Shown here one piece after another: positions 39,035 through 47,065 of a stretch of 64,000 nucleotides of DNA. The notes under the pieces are model-generated. The model saw nothing but the letters and a program-made list of their open reading frames with translations, did no database searches and was not told where the DNA came from. This DNA is from Ruegeria sp. ANG-S4 (lineage in GTDB: Bacteria > Pseudomonadota > Alphaproteobacteria > Rhodobacterales > Rhodobacteraceae), in the NCBI RefSeq assembly GCF_000814005.1, contig NZ_JWLK01000006.1:62001-126000 (forward strand), read 5' to 3'. Each line of letters begins with the position of its first letter. Positions within the stretch are counted from its first letter, which is position 1. Position numbers and translations under genes: made by a program.

Positions 39035-39739
39035 TCAAAGCCGTTTCCAAATGACCTCGGTATCGCCCAGAGAAACCAGCCGGGAATCCTGCGCGTGCGT
39101 TTCGTTCAAAGGTGCGACCAGATACGCGCCCGTCTTCATCTGGCTTACAAGCCGCTTTTCATAGTCCGCCTGGGCCCGGGCATCCGAAAAGGGCCGATGG
39201 CTGAAAACAACATCATAGGGGCTGTAATCCAACGTGCGCGCATCGTCCTGCCAGACACTGTCCCCTAAATTGAAGGATGAACGGGCCACATCGATATACG
39301 GCTGGACCACGTCAATTCCCTCGATCGTCGACCAAAGTAAAAGCCCGCCGTTTTGCAGGATGAACAGGTTTCGACCGGGGCCGCATCCAACTTCCATCAA
39401 CCGAACCGGTCGGTATCGGAATTGTCCGTGGGCATAGTCCGGGTCCGCTGCCAGCATGCTGTCCAACTCGACCATAACTTGCAGGAAATCTCTCAGGTCG
39501 TAACCGATGTAAGAGAAAGAGGTTGGGTCGAGTTCGGCGTCCTCGATCGCTTCCGCGACTTCAGGATGTTCCAACGCTGCTGTTTCCAATGCAACGAAAA
39601 CACGAGACAGCGCCTGAATACTAAGCTCTGACGTCAATAGTGCCTTGGAGATTTGTGAAAGGGCTTCGGTCTCGTAGGTCAGCAGGTATTTCGCTTCACT
39701 GACATAGTCAACAAAGCGCGGGTCTTCGGTTTCGGCCAC
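39035..39739 (-). CDS. SAM-dependent methyltransferase-like protein
   Basis: This 234-residue protein has a helical N-terminal half and a C-terminal Rossmann-type methyltransferase domain with motif I LMEVGCGPGRNLFI and an acidic residue in EGIDVV. The target is unknown. It shares its strand with the coiled-coil gene upstream (17-base gap) and may be cotranscribed with it. Confidence 0.75.
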   Translation of the reverse strand: MAETEDPRFVDYVSEAKYLLTYETEALSQISKALLTSELSIQALSRVFVALETAALEHPEVAEAIEDAELDPTSFSYIGYDLRDFLQVMVELDSMLAADPDYAHGQFRYRPVRLMEVGCGPGRNLFILQNGGLLLWSTIEGIDVVQPYIDVARSSFNLGDSVWQDDARTLDYSPYDVVFSHRPFSDARAQADYEKRLVSQMKTGAYLVAPLNETHAQDSRLVSLGDTEVIWKRL

Positions 39740-39756
39740 AGATTTTCACCCTGATG

Positions 39757-40062
39757 CTATTTTGCGTGTTTTTGCATTTCTTTGAGCGACTCTGCCATGA
39801 CCTTGCGCTCTTTCTTCATTATTTTCAAAGACAGCTCTGCCGATTTGATTTGCACATCCAGCTTTTTGAGCGCCTTTTGCGCCGCCGCAATGCCGGAATC
39901 GGGCTTGGTTTCGGCAGTTTTTGCAGCTTTTTCGCCCTCTTTGAGCGCCATGGCCATTTGCTTGTTGTCCTGTTCGATTTTTCCAGCTGCCTTCGCCGCG
40001 CTAGCGACGCTTTTTGCCATTTTCTTGGCCGCAGCCAAGAGCTTTTTTGTGGGCATGGACAT
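39757..40062 (-). CDS. Small lysine/alanine-rich coiled-coil protein
   Basis: This 101-residue protein is almost entirely helical, rich in lysine and alanine (KKLLAAAKKMAKSVASAAKAAG) with heptad-like spacing in the second half. There is no signal peptide. Composition resembles histone-H1-like basic proteins, but no family can be assigned. An AGGAGA ribosome site precedes the ATG. Confidence 0.6.
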   Translation of the reverse strand: MSMPTKKLLAAAKKMAKSVASAAKAAGKIEQDNKQMAMALKEGEKAAKTAETKPDSGIAAAQKALKKLDVQIKSAELSLKIMKKERKVMAESLKEMQKHAK

Positions 40063-40189
40063 CAGGATCTCCTGTGCGAATCGTTGAAGGATACAACTTT
40101 AAGGATCAGCCTAGCACCCGAAGTCACTGGCTCCATTAAATTCAGAAAAAGCAATATAAATGCGCGGATTCAGGCGCATGCCAATTTTT

Positions 40190-40346
40190 GATTTGGTTGT
40201 GTGTCCCACGTTACAGACCGCGACTGCCGAATCGATCATATTGGGTTCAGTTAAAGAGTTGGCGCTCATGTTGTGTTGCGAGCGCGGATTTTTCACTGTC
40301 CTCCCTGTTCCTGGAGCGCGCTTATAACAAGCGCGCTCTTTTTTTT
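40190..40346 (+). ncRNA. Candidate small RNA ending at an intrinsic terminator
   Basis: The 3' end is fixed by the terminator at 40314-40346. The 5' end is uncertain; a weak promoter-like TTGATT-N17-TTACAG lies near 40187. A CCTCCC run resembling an anti-Shine-Dalgarno sequence precedes the terminator hairpin. No coding potential is evident on this strand. No RNA family is recognised. Confidence 0.35.
40314..40346 (+). terminator. Intrinsic terminator (orphan)
   Basis: A perfect 10-bp stem (GAGCGCGCTT / AAGCGCGCTC) with a 5-base loop is followed by eight T residues on the plus strand. The nearest genes on its left are on the minus strand. Confidence 0.9.
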
Positions 40347-40622
40347 GGCGGGTGCGACCACTTGGTTTTTTTGTCGCCATCTCTTGCCTTCGATGTCTGG
40401 GATGCATCCGCCGTGCGCGTAGACGCTCGGGAAAACCCGCTTCCAACCCGTTTGGCACTCAGATTCAGTGGCCACCGCTCGATTCATGGTTAACAGAAAT
40501 TAATGGGAAACTGGGATGCGCTTAACGCTTCGTCGGTATCCATTTTTCATTCAGTCTCAGGATCAAATGCACGTTCGCTGGGCTCTCGGGCTTCATCGGT
40601 TCGTATAGGCAAGGGGAATGCA

Positions 40623-41135
40623 ATGCACAGAGGTCGACGGTTTGCACTCACTTTCAGTGCTGCGCTTGCACTGGCATCGACTGGGTACGCGGAAGAAGCC
40701 TTAATCGGTTGCGGCACAACGGATCTGTTGCACAGCAACACCTCTATCAAGTTCGTCGGCGCAAATCCTTTGCAGGCCGAAGTTGGTGATCGGCGAATTC
40801 TGCACTGGTATCTGGAGGATTTAACCGGCCTTTATGTGGGGTCGTTTGACGTGGTGACGACAGTGATGGGCGGAACATCCGATATGGGTCACTACGTCAG
40901 AGTAGACGGGTCTTTCACCCTGCCCAACGGGAACATCTTTGTCGCAACGACCACGACACTTAATGACGCGACCGACACGATGAGTTCGGGCAATGCGCAA
41001 GAGGTGATCGATTGGGCGGTGATCGGGGGAACGGGCGACTTCTCGGAAGCAAGCGGCGTGGTTTCGATTGTGGTGCCCGAAAAGGGCGTCAACCACCTTG
41101 AAAACCGCCCGATCACGTTGAGCATCACCTGTTAG
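40623..41135 (+). CDS. Hypothetical secreted protein, AOC/dirigent-barrel-like
   Basis: This 170-residue protein starts MHRGRRFALTFSAAL with an AAGGGGA ribosome site. It has a signal peptide cut near STGYA-EE. The stretch IGGTGDFSEASGVV resembles the conserved GGTGxFxxAxG loop of allene-oxide-cyclase/dirigent-like barrels, but the rest is not recognised. Two cysteines (IGCGT and the C-terminal TC) could form a disulfide. It converges on znuB. Confidence 0.6.
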   Translation: MHRGRRFALTFSAALALASTGYAEEALIGCGTTDLLHSNTSIKFVGANPLQAEVGDRRILHWYLEDLTGLYVGSFDVVTTVMGGTSDMGHYVRVDGSFTLPNGNIFVATTTTLNDATDTMSSGNAQEVIDWAVIGGTGDFSEASGVVSIVVPEKGVNHLENRPITLSITC

Positions 41136-41240
41136 CGGTTGGTTTGCCCCCATGTTTCGCAGGGGTCAGCCAAGCGGTTTTCGCGAACCGCGCGCGCAGT
41201 CACCAATGCAAACCAACCGGGTTGATCCCGATCACGCAGG

Positions 41241-42041
41241 TCAGTGCAATTTTCTGCGTGACTGCATTCCGGTCAGGCTGAAAGCGGCAAATATGATCGC
41301 TGCGACGCAGACAATTGAAGGTCCTGCAGGTGTGTCGAATACATAAGCCGCCCTTAATCCGGCCAATGAGGACACGGCCCCGATCAGGGCAGCGATAACC
41401 GCCATGGATTCCGGGGATCGCGCAAGGCTGCGCGCCGCGGCCGCGGGGATAATCAACATGGCCGCAATCAATAGTACTCCAACGACTTTTATCGCGACAG
41501 CGACAGTGACGGACAGCGCCAGCGTCAGGATCAGTTGCTCGCGCTTGGGGTTGAAACCGCTGGCATAGGCCAGATCTTCGTTCAGCGTGGCCGTCAACAA
41601 CTCGGACCATCGCCAGGTGATCAGCGCAACGACAAGCGCCGCCCCGCCCCAGATCACCAACAGATCAGACCGTGAAACCGCCAGGATGTCGCCAAACAGA
41701 TAAGCCATCAGATCAATGCGGACACCCGACAGGAACGAAACGGCCACAAGCCCAAACGCGAGGGCGGAATGTGCCAGAACGCCCAACAGCGTGTCCATTG
41801 CGTATCCGCGCCCGGACAAAAACGTCACCGTCAGGGCCATGATCAGGGCCACAGCCAACGCGCCGGCAAAGATTGAAACCTGAAACGTAAGGGACAGGGC
41901 AATTCCAAGGATCGCCGCGTGGGCGGTCGCATCCCCGAAATAGGCCATGCGCCGCCAAACGACGAAACACCCAAGGGGTGCTGCGGCAAACGCGACACCC
42001 ACACCAGCAAGGGTCGCCCGGGTCATGAAATCGTCAAACAT
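41241..42041 (-). CDS. znuB: Zinc ABC transporter permease ZnuB
   Basis: This 266-residue membrane protein has about eight hydrophobic segments and the ABC-3 family layout (MAYFGDATAHAAILG near residue 31; LIAAMLIIPAAAARSLA). It forms the channel for zinc import with ZnuC and ZnuA. It overlaps the znuC stop by one base (TAATG) and is last in the zur-znuC-znuB operon. Confidence 0.92.
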   Translation of the reverse strand: MFDDFMTRATLAGVGVAFAAAPLGCFVVWRRMAYFGDATAHAAILGIALSLTFQVSIFAGALAVALIMALTVTFLSGRGYAMDTLLGVLAHSALAFGLVAVSFLSGVRIDLMAYLFGDILAVSRSDLLVIWGGAALVVALITWRWSELLTATLNEDLAYASGFNPKREQLILTLALSVTVAVAIKVVGVLLIAAMLIIPAAAARSLARSPESMAVIAALIGAVSSLAGLRAAYVFDTPAGPSIVCVAAIIFAAFSLTGMQSRRKLH

Positions 42042-42775
42042 TATTCCGCGGCTTTTTGAGAGTGGTCGTGATGGTGGTGATCATGATCATGTCGGTAAAG
42101 TGCAAGAGCCCCTCCGGTTCCGGTTCCGAACAGGGCCCGATACTCCGGGGCCGATGCCACAACGGCGGGCGAGCCCTGGCAACAGACATGACCGTTCAAA
42201 CAGATCACGCGGTCCGAGGCGCTCATGACAACATGCAGTTCGTGGCTAATCATTAGGATCGCGCAATGGGTTTCGGTTCTTACGGTTTCGATTTGGCGAT
42301 AAAACGCCGCCGAGCCGGGCTGGTCCAAGCCCTGCGTCGCCTCGTCCAGAAGCAGAATTTCGGGCTTGTTGATCAAGGCCCGCGCCAAAAGAACGCGCTG
42401 AAACTGACCACCGGATAATTGTGACATCTGGCGCTTTGACAGATCCGGCACTCCGGCTGCCTCCAGCGCCTCCGCACAGCTCTGCCGGGTTGCGCGGTGG
42501 GTCAATCGCAAGAAACGTTCGACAGAGATAGGCAGTGTCGGATCGATGTGCAGTTTTTGCGGAACATACCCGATCCGCAATCCCGGCTTTAAGGTAACCC
42601 GACCGCTTGCGGGTTGAACCGCACCTATGATGGCGCGCAGCAGACTGGTTTTGCCGGATCCGTTGGGACCGACAATCGTCAGGATCTCACCCGGTTCGAC
42701 AGTCATATCGATATGGCGCAGGACAGTATTGGCACCGTATCGCACGCCGAGGTCTTCAACGGTTACGAGCGCCAT
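42041..42775 (-). CDS. znuC: Zinc ABC transporter ATP-binding protein ZnuC
   Basis: This 244-residue ATPase has Walker A GPNGSGKTS, the signature LSGGQFQRVLLARAL and Walker B ILLLDEATQGLD. The C-terminus carries a short histidine-rich tail (YRHDHDHHHHDH) that probably binds or senses zinc. It lies 3 bases after zur and 1 base before znuB. Confidence 0.92.
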   Translation of the reverse strand: MALVTVEDLGVRYGANTVLRHIDMTVEPGEILTIVGPNGSGKTSLLRAIIGAVQPASGRVTLKPGLRIGYVPQKLHIDPTLPISVERFLRLTHRATRQSCAEALEAAGVPDLSKRQMSQLSGGQFQRVLLARALINKPEILLLDEATQGLDQPGSAAFYRQIETVRTETHCAILMISHELHVVMSASDRVICLNGHVCCQGSPAVVASAPEYRALFGTGTGGALALYRHDHDHHHHDHSQKAAE

Positions 42776-42778
42776 GCT

Positions 42779-43291
42779 TTACGCCTTTGCGGTGCAATCG
42801 GGGCAAACACCTTCGGCTTCGACCACAGTTCGCTCAATCTCAAACCCCACGGCGCGCGCGGCGGCCCCAAGCGCACCCTTGGCTGGCGTGGATTGCGCTT
42901 CGGCGACTGCGTCGCAGACGCGGCATATCATGAACGCGGGGGAATGGCTGGCACCCGGATGAGCGCAGGCGACAAACGCGTTCAAACGCTCAATTTTGTG
43001 TACAAACCCGTTTTCGACCAGGAAATCGAGTGCGCGGTACGCCACAGGTGGTTGCGAACCGAAACCTTCCGCCCGCAATCGGTCCAGGATCGCATAAGCC
43101 CCAAGCGCACGGTGTTCTTGAAGCAAGATCTCAAGCACCTTGCGCCGAACCGGCGTCAGGCGCAAACTCTGCTGCTTACACCGCGCTTCGGCTGTCGCCA
43201 GCCCCGTTTCAACGCAGTTTTTGTGGTCATGATTCCGGAACCCCACAGGAGCAGGCTCGCTGGTGGCCGCAGGATGAGTGTCGCTTGTCAT
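42779..43291 (-). CDS. zur: Zinc uptake regulator (Fur family)
   Basis: This 170-residue repressor has the Fur-type winged helix (LTPVRRKVLEILLQEHRALGAYAILDRL region) and the C-terminal structural zinc cysteines in ICRVCDAV and VCPDCTAKA. It represses zinc import when zinc is sufficient. It heads the zur-znuC-znuB operon and diverges from znuA with a 56-base gap containing operator candidates. Confidence 0.92.
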   Translation of the reverse strand: MTSDTHPAATSEPAPVGFRNHDHKNCVETGLATAEARCKQQSLRLTPVRRKVLEILLQEHRALGAYAILDRLRAEGFGSQPPVAYRALDFLVENGFVHKIERLNAFVACAHPGASHSPAFMICRVCDAVAEAQSTPAKGALGAAARAVGFEIERTVVEAEGVCPDCTAKA

Positions 43292-43304
43292 GTTATTTCA
43301 TATC
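43287..43304. promoter_or_regulatory. Candidate Zur box over the zur start
   Basis: On the minus strand the sequence reads GATATGAAATAACATGAC, resembling Zur dyads of the GATATGTTATAACATATC kind, with matching outer arms. It overlaps the zur start codon and so fits autoregulation. Confidence 0.4.
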
Positions 43305-43321
43305 ATGTATGTCGCTCGCAC

Positions 43322-43336
43322 TGTTATAAAATCACA
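43322..43336. promoter_or_regulatory. Candidate Zur box upstream of znuA
   Basis: TGTTATAAAATCACA is close to the dyad TGTTATANTATAACA and lies 11 bases before the znuA start codon, where bound Zur would block transcription or translation. Confidence 0.4.
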
Positions 43337-43347
43337 CAGAGGGTCTG

Positions 43348-44886
43348 ATGTCCAGAAAGCTTGTCCCACTATCGATCACTGCTGCATTGCTGGGCGGAAC
43401 CGCCATGGCGGACGCGCCGAATGTCGCCGTTGACATCGCCCCCGTGCACTCGCTTGTGGCCCGTGTCATGGAAGGTGTCGGCACGCCGGATCTGATCATT
43501 CCGGCCGGTGCTTCACCGCATGAATACAACCTGCGCCCCTCCGAAGCGTCGGCGCTGCAAGAGGCGGATGTGTTGTTCTGGATCGGTGAAGACCTGACGC
43601 CCTGGCTGGAGGGAGCCGTCGAAACGCTCTCTGACGGCGCAACGGTCACCACATTGCTAGAGTCGGACGGCACGGTGCTGCTCGATTTCCGTGAAAATGC
43701 CCTGTTCGAGGCGCATGACCACGGGGATCACGATGATCATGGACATGACGACCACGGCCATGGGCATGGCGAACATGCCTTCGAATGGGCGGGGCTGTTT
43801 GACCTGAAAGCGGGCGACTACGTTTGGTCGTTTGCAAAGGTAGATGGCGATTATGCTGATCCCGCGATGAAAATGGTCGTTCTTTCGGCCGATGATATCG
43901 AAGCGGTTGAAGAGACCGCCGAAGAGCTGTTGGAAAGTGAGGCTTCTGAAGCGAAAGCCGATGGTGAGGTTCTAGGTGCGAACAACGTGGCCTACGCGTT
44001 AAACTTCAGCCCGGAACAAGACAGAACCCTGTTCACGGTCAGCATTGCCGAAGACGGAAAGTACGCGTTCTTCACCGAACACATGCCATTTGAATTCGAA
44101 GCGGATGAGCACTTCTTCAAAGATGCCGATGGCGCGGATGTCGAGCCTGTCGCCCAAGAGCCCGATGTCGATCACCATGATCACGATCACGGAAGTGAAG
44201 AACATGCAGGGCATGATGACCACGATCATGCCAAAGACGATGACCATGCGCATGACGATCACGGGCACGATGACCACGCCCATGATGACGACCATGCAGG
44301 TCATGACGACCACGCGGGGCATGACGATCATGACGACCACGCGGGGCATGACGATCATGAAGGACACGCGCATGGCGAACACGACCCCCATGCCTGGTTG
44401 TCACCGGCAAACGCTGAAATCTGGCTGAACGTGATTGCCGCACAGCTGTCATCGGTCGACCCTGACAATGCGGGGGCCTATTTTGCCAATGCCTCTGCCG
44501 CGCGTGAAGAAATGGCCGCGCTTTCGGCTGAAATCGCCGAGACGCTGGAACCCGTCCGGGGCGGCAGCTTCATCGTATTCCACGACGCCTACCAGTACTT
44601 TGAGGACGCCTTTGAATTCCCAGCATCGGGTGCTATTTCGATTGGTGATGCCTCAGACCCCAGCCCGGCTCGGATAGCTGATATTCAAGACCGCATTCGT
44701 GGCGAGGGGGTCGATTGCGTTCTGACTGAACCGCAATTCAACCCCGGTATTGTCAAGACTGTCTTGGATGGGACCGAGGCGAATACCGGCGTGATCGACC
44801 CGCTGGGTGCCGAGCTTGAGCCAGGTGCCAACCTGTATCCTCAGATCATTCGGAACATCGCGGCAACCTTGAAAGACTGCCTCTGA
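43348..44886 (+). CDS. znuA: Zinc-binding periplasmic protein ZnuA with an inserted domain and two His-rich stretches
   Basis: This 512-residue protein is much longer than a usual ZnuA (about 310-330). A signal peptide ends near GTAMA-DA. The three zinc-binding histidines are H58 (GASPHEYN), H348 (DPHAWLSP) and H412 (FHDAYQYF). Between the first two lie a His/Asp-rich stretch (residues 123-143), a well-formed extra domain of about 128 residues (144-272; EWAGLFDLKAGDYVWSFA to FFTEHMPFEFEADEHF) and a second, longer His/Asp-rich stretch (275-345). The extra domain is probably another metal-handling unit; its family was not identified. Confidence 0.9.
   Translation: MSRKLVPLSITAALLGGTAMADAPNVAVDIAPVHSLVARVMEGVGTPDLIIPAGASPHEYNLRPSEASALQEADVLFWIGEDLTPWLEGAVETLSDGATVTTLLESDGTVLLDFRENALFEAHDHGDHDDHGHDDHGHGHGEHAFEWAGLFDLKAGDYVWSFAKVDGDYADPAMKMVVLSADDIEAVEETAEELLESEASEAKADGEVLGANNVAYALNFSPEQDRTLFTVSIAEDGKYAFFTEHMPFEFEADEHFFKDADGADVEPVAQEPDVDHHDHDHGSEEHAGHDDHDHAKDDDHAHDDHGHDDHAHDDDHAGHDDHAGHDDHDDHAGHDDHEGHAHGEHDPHAWLSPANAEIWLNVIAAQLSSVDPDNAGAYFANASAAREEMAALSAEIAETLEPVRGGSFIVFHDAYQYFEDAFEFPASGAISIGDASDPSPARIADIQDRIRGEGVDCVLTEPQFNPGIVKTVLDGTEANTGVIDPLGAELEPGANLYPQIIRNIAATLKDCL
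44170..44382 (+). repeat. Tandem His/Asp codon repeats inside znuA
   Basis: This segment encodes residues 275-345 of ZnuA, with repeated HDDHAGHDDH-type units in near-identical codons (CATGACGACCACGC). Repeat length may vary between strains by slippage. Confidence 0.8.
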
Positions 44887-44904
44887 GACAGATGTAACTG
44901 TTCG

Positions 44905-44931
44905 CCGCCTGACTTCTTTGGGGTCAGGCGG
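44905..44931 (+). terminator. Hairpin downstream of znuA
   Basis: A perfect 9-bp stem (CCGCCTGAC / GTCAGGCGG) with a 9-base loop begins 18 bases after the znuA stop. There is no U-run, but its place suggests a terminator or mRNA-stabilising 3' end. Confidence 0.55.
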
Positions 44932-45073
44932 TGCGCCGTCCATTGATCACCAAGAAACCGCGCTTTGAACACCTTAGTACCGCCAATGGAAACGACAAGG
45001 CGTGGGTCAGTCAAGCCCGGGACTGGGCTTTTGCAGCTGCACGGCGCATCGGGCTGGAATGTTTTCTTAAGGT

Positions 45074-45107
45074 GACCGGGGTGGCCTCCTCCTGAAACAC
45101 CCCGGTC
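45074..45107 (+). ncRNA. Candidate sRNA hairpin with CCUCCUCC loop
   Basis: A perfect 10-bp stem (GACCGGGGTG / CACCCCGGTC) presents a 14-base loop GCCTCCTCCTGAAA containing CCUCCUCC, the anti-Shine-Dalgarno motif seen in loops of alphaproteobacterial sRNAs such as CcsR and the cuckoo RNAs. It lies in a gene-free region. Transcript ends are not visible. Confidence 0.4.
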
Positions 45108-45328
45108 TAGTGCGCCGCGATCCCGAAGGCTCCGGCTGCATTCGGCAAGCGCCCATGGTCGGGCTATGCTAAATTCTCACATCTTCGTTATCGGCGGTTT
45201 CGAGTTTCGAGTCGATACTAAATTTCCCTGTCATTCAGGACCCAAAGCGCCGTAGACGACCGCCGGTCTCGTTAGCCGCGGCCGCATACTTTGGAACCAG
45301 ACATCAATTAGGGTTCCTTTGCCCGGAC

Positions 45329-46012
45329 TTACGCCGCTTCTGCCGCTGCACGTACCGCGCGGATGTTTTCGCCGTAGATGTCTGGGTTGGTAACAGAACC
45401 GCCTTTGAACACAGCAGAGCCCGCAACCAAAACGTCAGCCCCGGCGGCGGCAACCAATGGCGCGGTCTGCGGGTCCACGCCGCCGTCGATTTCGATGTGC
45501 ACGGGGCGATCCCCGATCATTTGGCGCAGTCGGCGCACTTTGTCCGTCATGTCGATGAACTTCTGGCCGCCAAATCCGGGGTTCACGGTCATGACACAAA
45601 CCAGATCGGCGAGGTCCAAAAGATGCTCGACCGACTCGGCGGGTGTCCCGGGATTCAACGCAACGCCAGCCTTCATGCCCGCGGCCCGGATCGCTTGCAG
45701 GGTTCTATGGGTATGAGGCCCAGCCTCGACATGGGCTGTAAGTATGTCTGCCCCGGCATCCGCGTAAGCCTGTATGTAGGGATCGACGGGCGCGATCATC
45801 AAATGAACATCCATGACCGTCTTAACATGCGGACGAAACGCTTTGACCGCAGGCGGGCCAAAGGTGAGGTTCGGCACAAAGTGCCCGTCCATCACGTCAA
45901 CATGAACCCAGTCCGCGCCTTGCGCTTCGATCGCTTGTATTTCCTGGCCGAAATTGGCGAAATCGGCAGACAGGATTGACGGTGCAATCTTGATGGAGCG
46001 GTCGAAGGGCAT
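45329..46012 (-). CDS. rpe: Ribulose-phosphate 3-epimerase
   Basis: This 227-residue TIM-barrel enzyme interconverts ribulose 5-phosphate and xylulose 5-phosphate. It shows [46 protein letters not shown] and EIDGGVD. The frame is open to 46066, but homology starts at [12 protein letters not shown], so the ATG at 46012 is chosen. It stands alone here, divergent from the phosphonate operon. Confidence 0.94.
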   Translation of the reverse strand: MPFDRSIKIAPSILSADFANFGQEIQAIEAQGADWVHVDVMDGHFVPNLTFGPPAVKAFRPHVKTVMDVHLMIAPVDPYIQAYADAGADILTAHVEAGPHTHRTLQAIRAAGMKAGVALNPGTPAESVEHLLDLADLVCVMTVNPGFGGQKFIDMTDKVRRLRQMIGDRPVHIEIDGGVDPQTAPLVAAAGADVLVAGSAVFKGGSVTNPDIYGENIRAVRAAAEAA

Positions 46013-46108
46013 GATCAGTCTCGTAAAGTAGGTAGAGTTCAAAGGGCATATATCCGCGATCCGCACCGAAGGGTAGGGTCTGAGCTTCTGATTGGGGCGT
46101 TTACAAAA

Positions 46109-46126
46109 CTTTCACCAAACCGACAC
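46109..46126. promoter_or_regulatory. Candidate Pho box upstream of phnC
   Basis: CTTTCAC-CAAA-CCGACAC has the 7-4-7 direct-repeat geometry of the PhoB site (CTGTCAT-N4-CTGTCAT), with three mismatches to the core. It lies about 55 bases upstream of phnC and fits induction by phosphate starvation. Confidence 0.45.
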
Positions 46127-46180
46127 ATGTTCGTTGATCGTCGATTGTAGCTGACCGCCAAAGTCTGGTGGGGGTTGCAC

Positions 46181-47002
46181 GTGCTGCGCATTGAAAAACT
46201 AACCAAACGTTTTGGCGAAAACACCGCTGTGGATACAGCGACGCTGGACGTGGACAAACCTTGCATGATCGGGATCATAGGTCGCTCGGGCGCGGGCAAG
46301 TCGACCCTGTTGCGCATGATCAATCGCCTCACTGACGCAAGCGACGGTCAGATCATTTTTGAAGGCCGCGACGTGACCAAGCTGAAAGGCCGCGACAAAC
46401 GCGCATGGCAAGCTGACTGTGCCATGATCTTTCAGCAGTTCAATCTGGTGCCTCGCATGGATGTGGTATCGAACGTTCTTCACGGCACATTGAACCGCCA
46501 CTCGACCCTGGCCACCATGTTCAACCTGTTCCCGATGGAGCAGATTCACAGCGCCATCGACATTCTGGATCGGCTCGGCATTGCCGAACATGCACCAAAG
46601 CGTGCCGAAGCGCTTTCCGGGGGCCAACAGCAGCGGGTCGCCATTGCGCGCGCTTTGATGCAGGATCCGCGGATCATTTTAGCGGATGAACCAATCGCCT
46701 CGCTGGACCCGATGAACGCTCAGGTGGTCATGCAGGCGCTGCGCCGCATCCATGAAGAGGATGGGCGCACCGTCATCGCCAACCTACACACGCTGGACAC
46801 TGCCCGACGCTATTGCGACCGAGTTGTCGGCATGCGCGATGGGCGCATCGTGTTCGACGGGCTGCCCGAACAGCTGACCACGGGTGTCGCCCGCGAAATC
46901 TATGGCGCCGATGCCAGCTTCTCGGAAGAGGCGACGTCGACTGAAATCGATACGCTCGACGCCGCCCGGAAGGCCGTGATGGAAGCCGAAGCGACCATCT
47001 GA
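46181..47002 (+). CDS. phnC: Phosphonate ABC transporter ATP-binding protein
   Basis: This 273-residue ATPase has Walker [11 protein letters not shown], the signature [15 protein letters not shown] and Walker [13 protein letters not shown]. It energises phosphonate uptake with PhnD and PhnE. The GTG at 46181 ([12 protein letters not shown]) has a GGTGGGGGT ribosome site and gives the family N-terminus; a TTG at 46175 adds two codons. An intercistronic hairpin separates it from phnD. Confidence 0.93.
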   Translation: MLRIEKLTKRFGENTAVDTATLDVDKPCMIGIIGRSGAGKSTLLRMINRLTDASDGQIIFEGRDVTKLKGRDKRAWQADCAMIFQQFNLVPRMDVVSNVLHGTLNRHSTLATMFNLFPMEQIHSAIDILDRLGIAEHAPKRAEALSGGQQQRVAIARALMQDPRIILADEPIASLDPMNAQVVMQALRRIHEEDGRTVIANLHTLDTARRYCDRVVGMRDGRIVFDGLPEQLTTGVAREIYGADASFSEEATSTEIDTLDAARKAVMEAEATI

Positions 47003-47013
47003 GCCTGATTACC

Positions 47014-47039
47014 CCTTTCATCGACCGGCCGATGAAAGG
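47014..47039 (+). other. Intercistronic hairpin between phnC and phnD
   Basis: A perfect 10-bp stem (CCTTTCATCG / CGATGAAAGG) with a 6-base loop lies between phnC and phnD. It has no U-run, so it may protect the phnD-containing mRNA from 5' side decay and raise binding-protein levels. Confidence 0.6.
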
Positions 47040-47065
47040 CCGGCACTTAAACTGGAGAGAGACAG

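Larger units (their letters stand above)
40063..40622. other. Intergenic region with an orphan terminator
   Basis: These 560 bases contain no supported gene. A strong plus-strand intrinsic terminator lies at 40314-40346 although no plus-strand gene precedes it, so a small RNA may be encoded here. Confidence 0.5.
44887..45328. other. Intergenic region between znuA and rpe, with hairpins
   Basis: These 442 bases contain no supported gene. They hold the znuA hairpin, a second small hairpin at 45013-45030 (AAGCCC / GGGCTT) and the anti-Shine-Dalgarno-loop hairpin at 45074-45107. The convergent 3' ends of znuA and rpe flank it, so the RNA-like features are notable. Confidence 0.5.

Noticed and set aside
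43999..44452. Antisense frames of over 100 codons across the His-rich part of znuA
   Set aside because: They are mirror images of the repetitive His/Asp codons of znuA (Met/Val/Ile- or His/Arg-rich products) and have no independent support.
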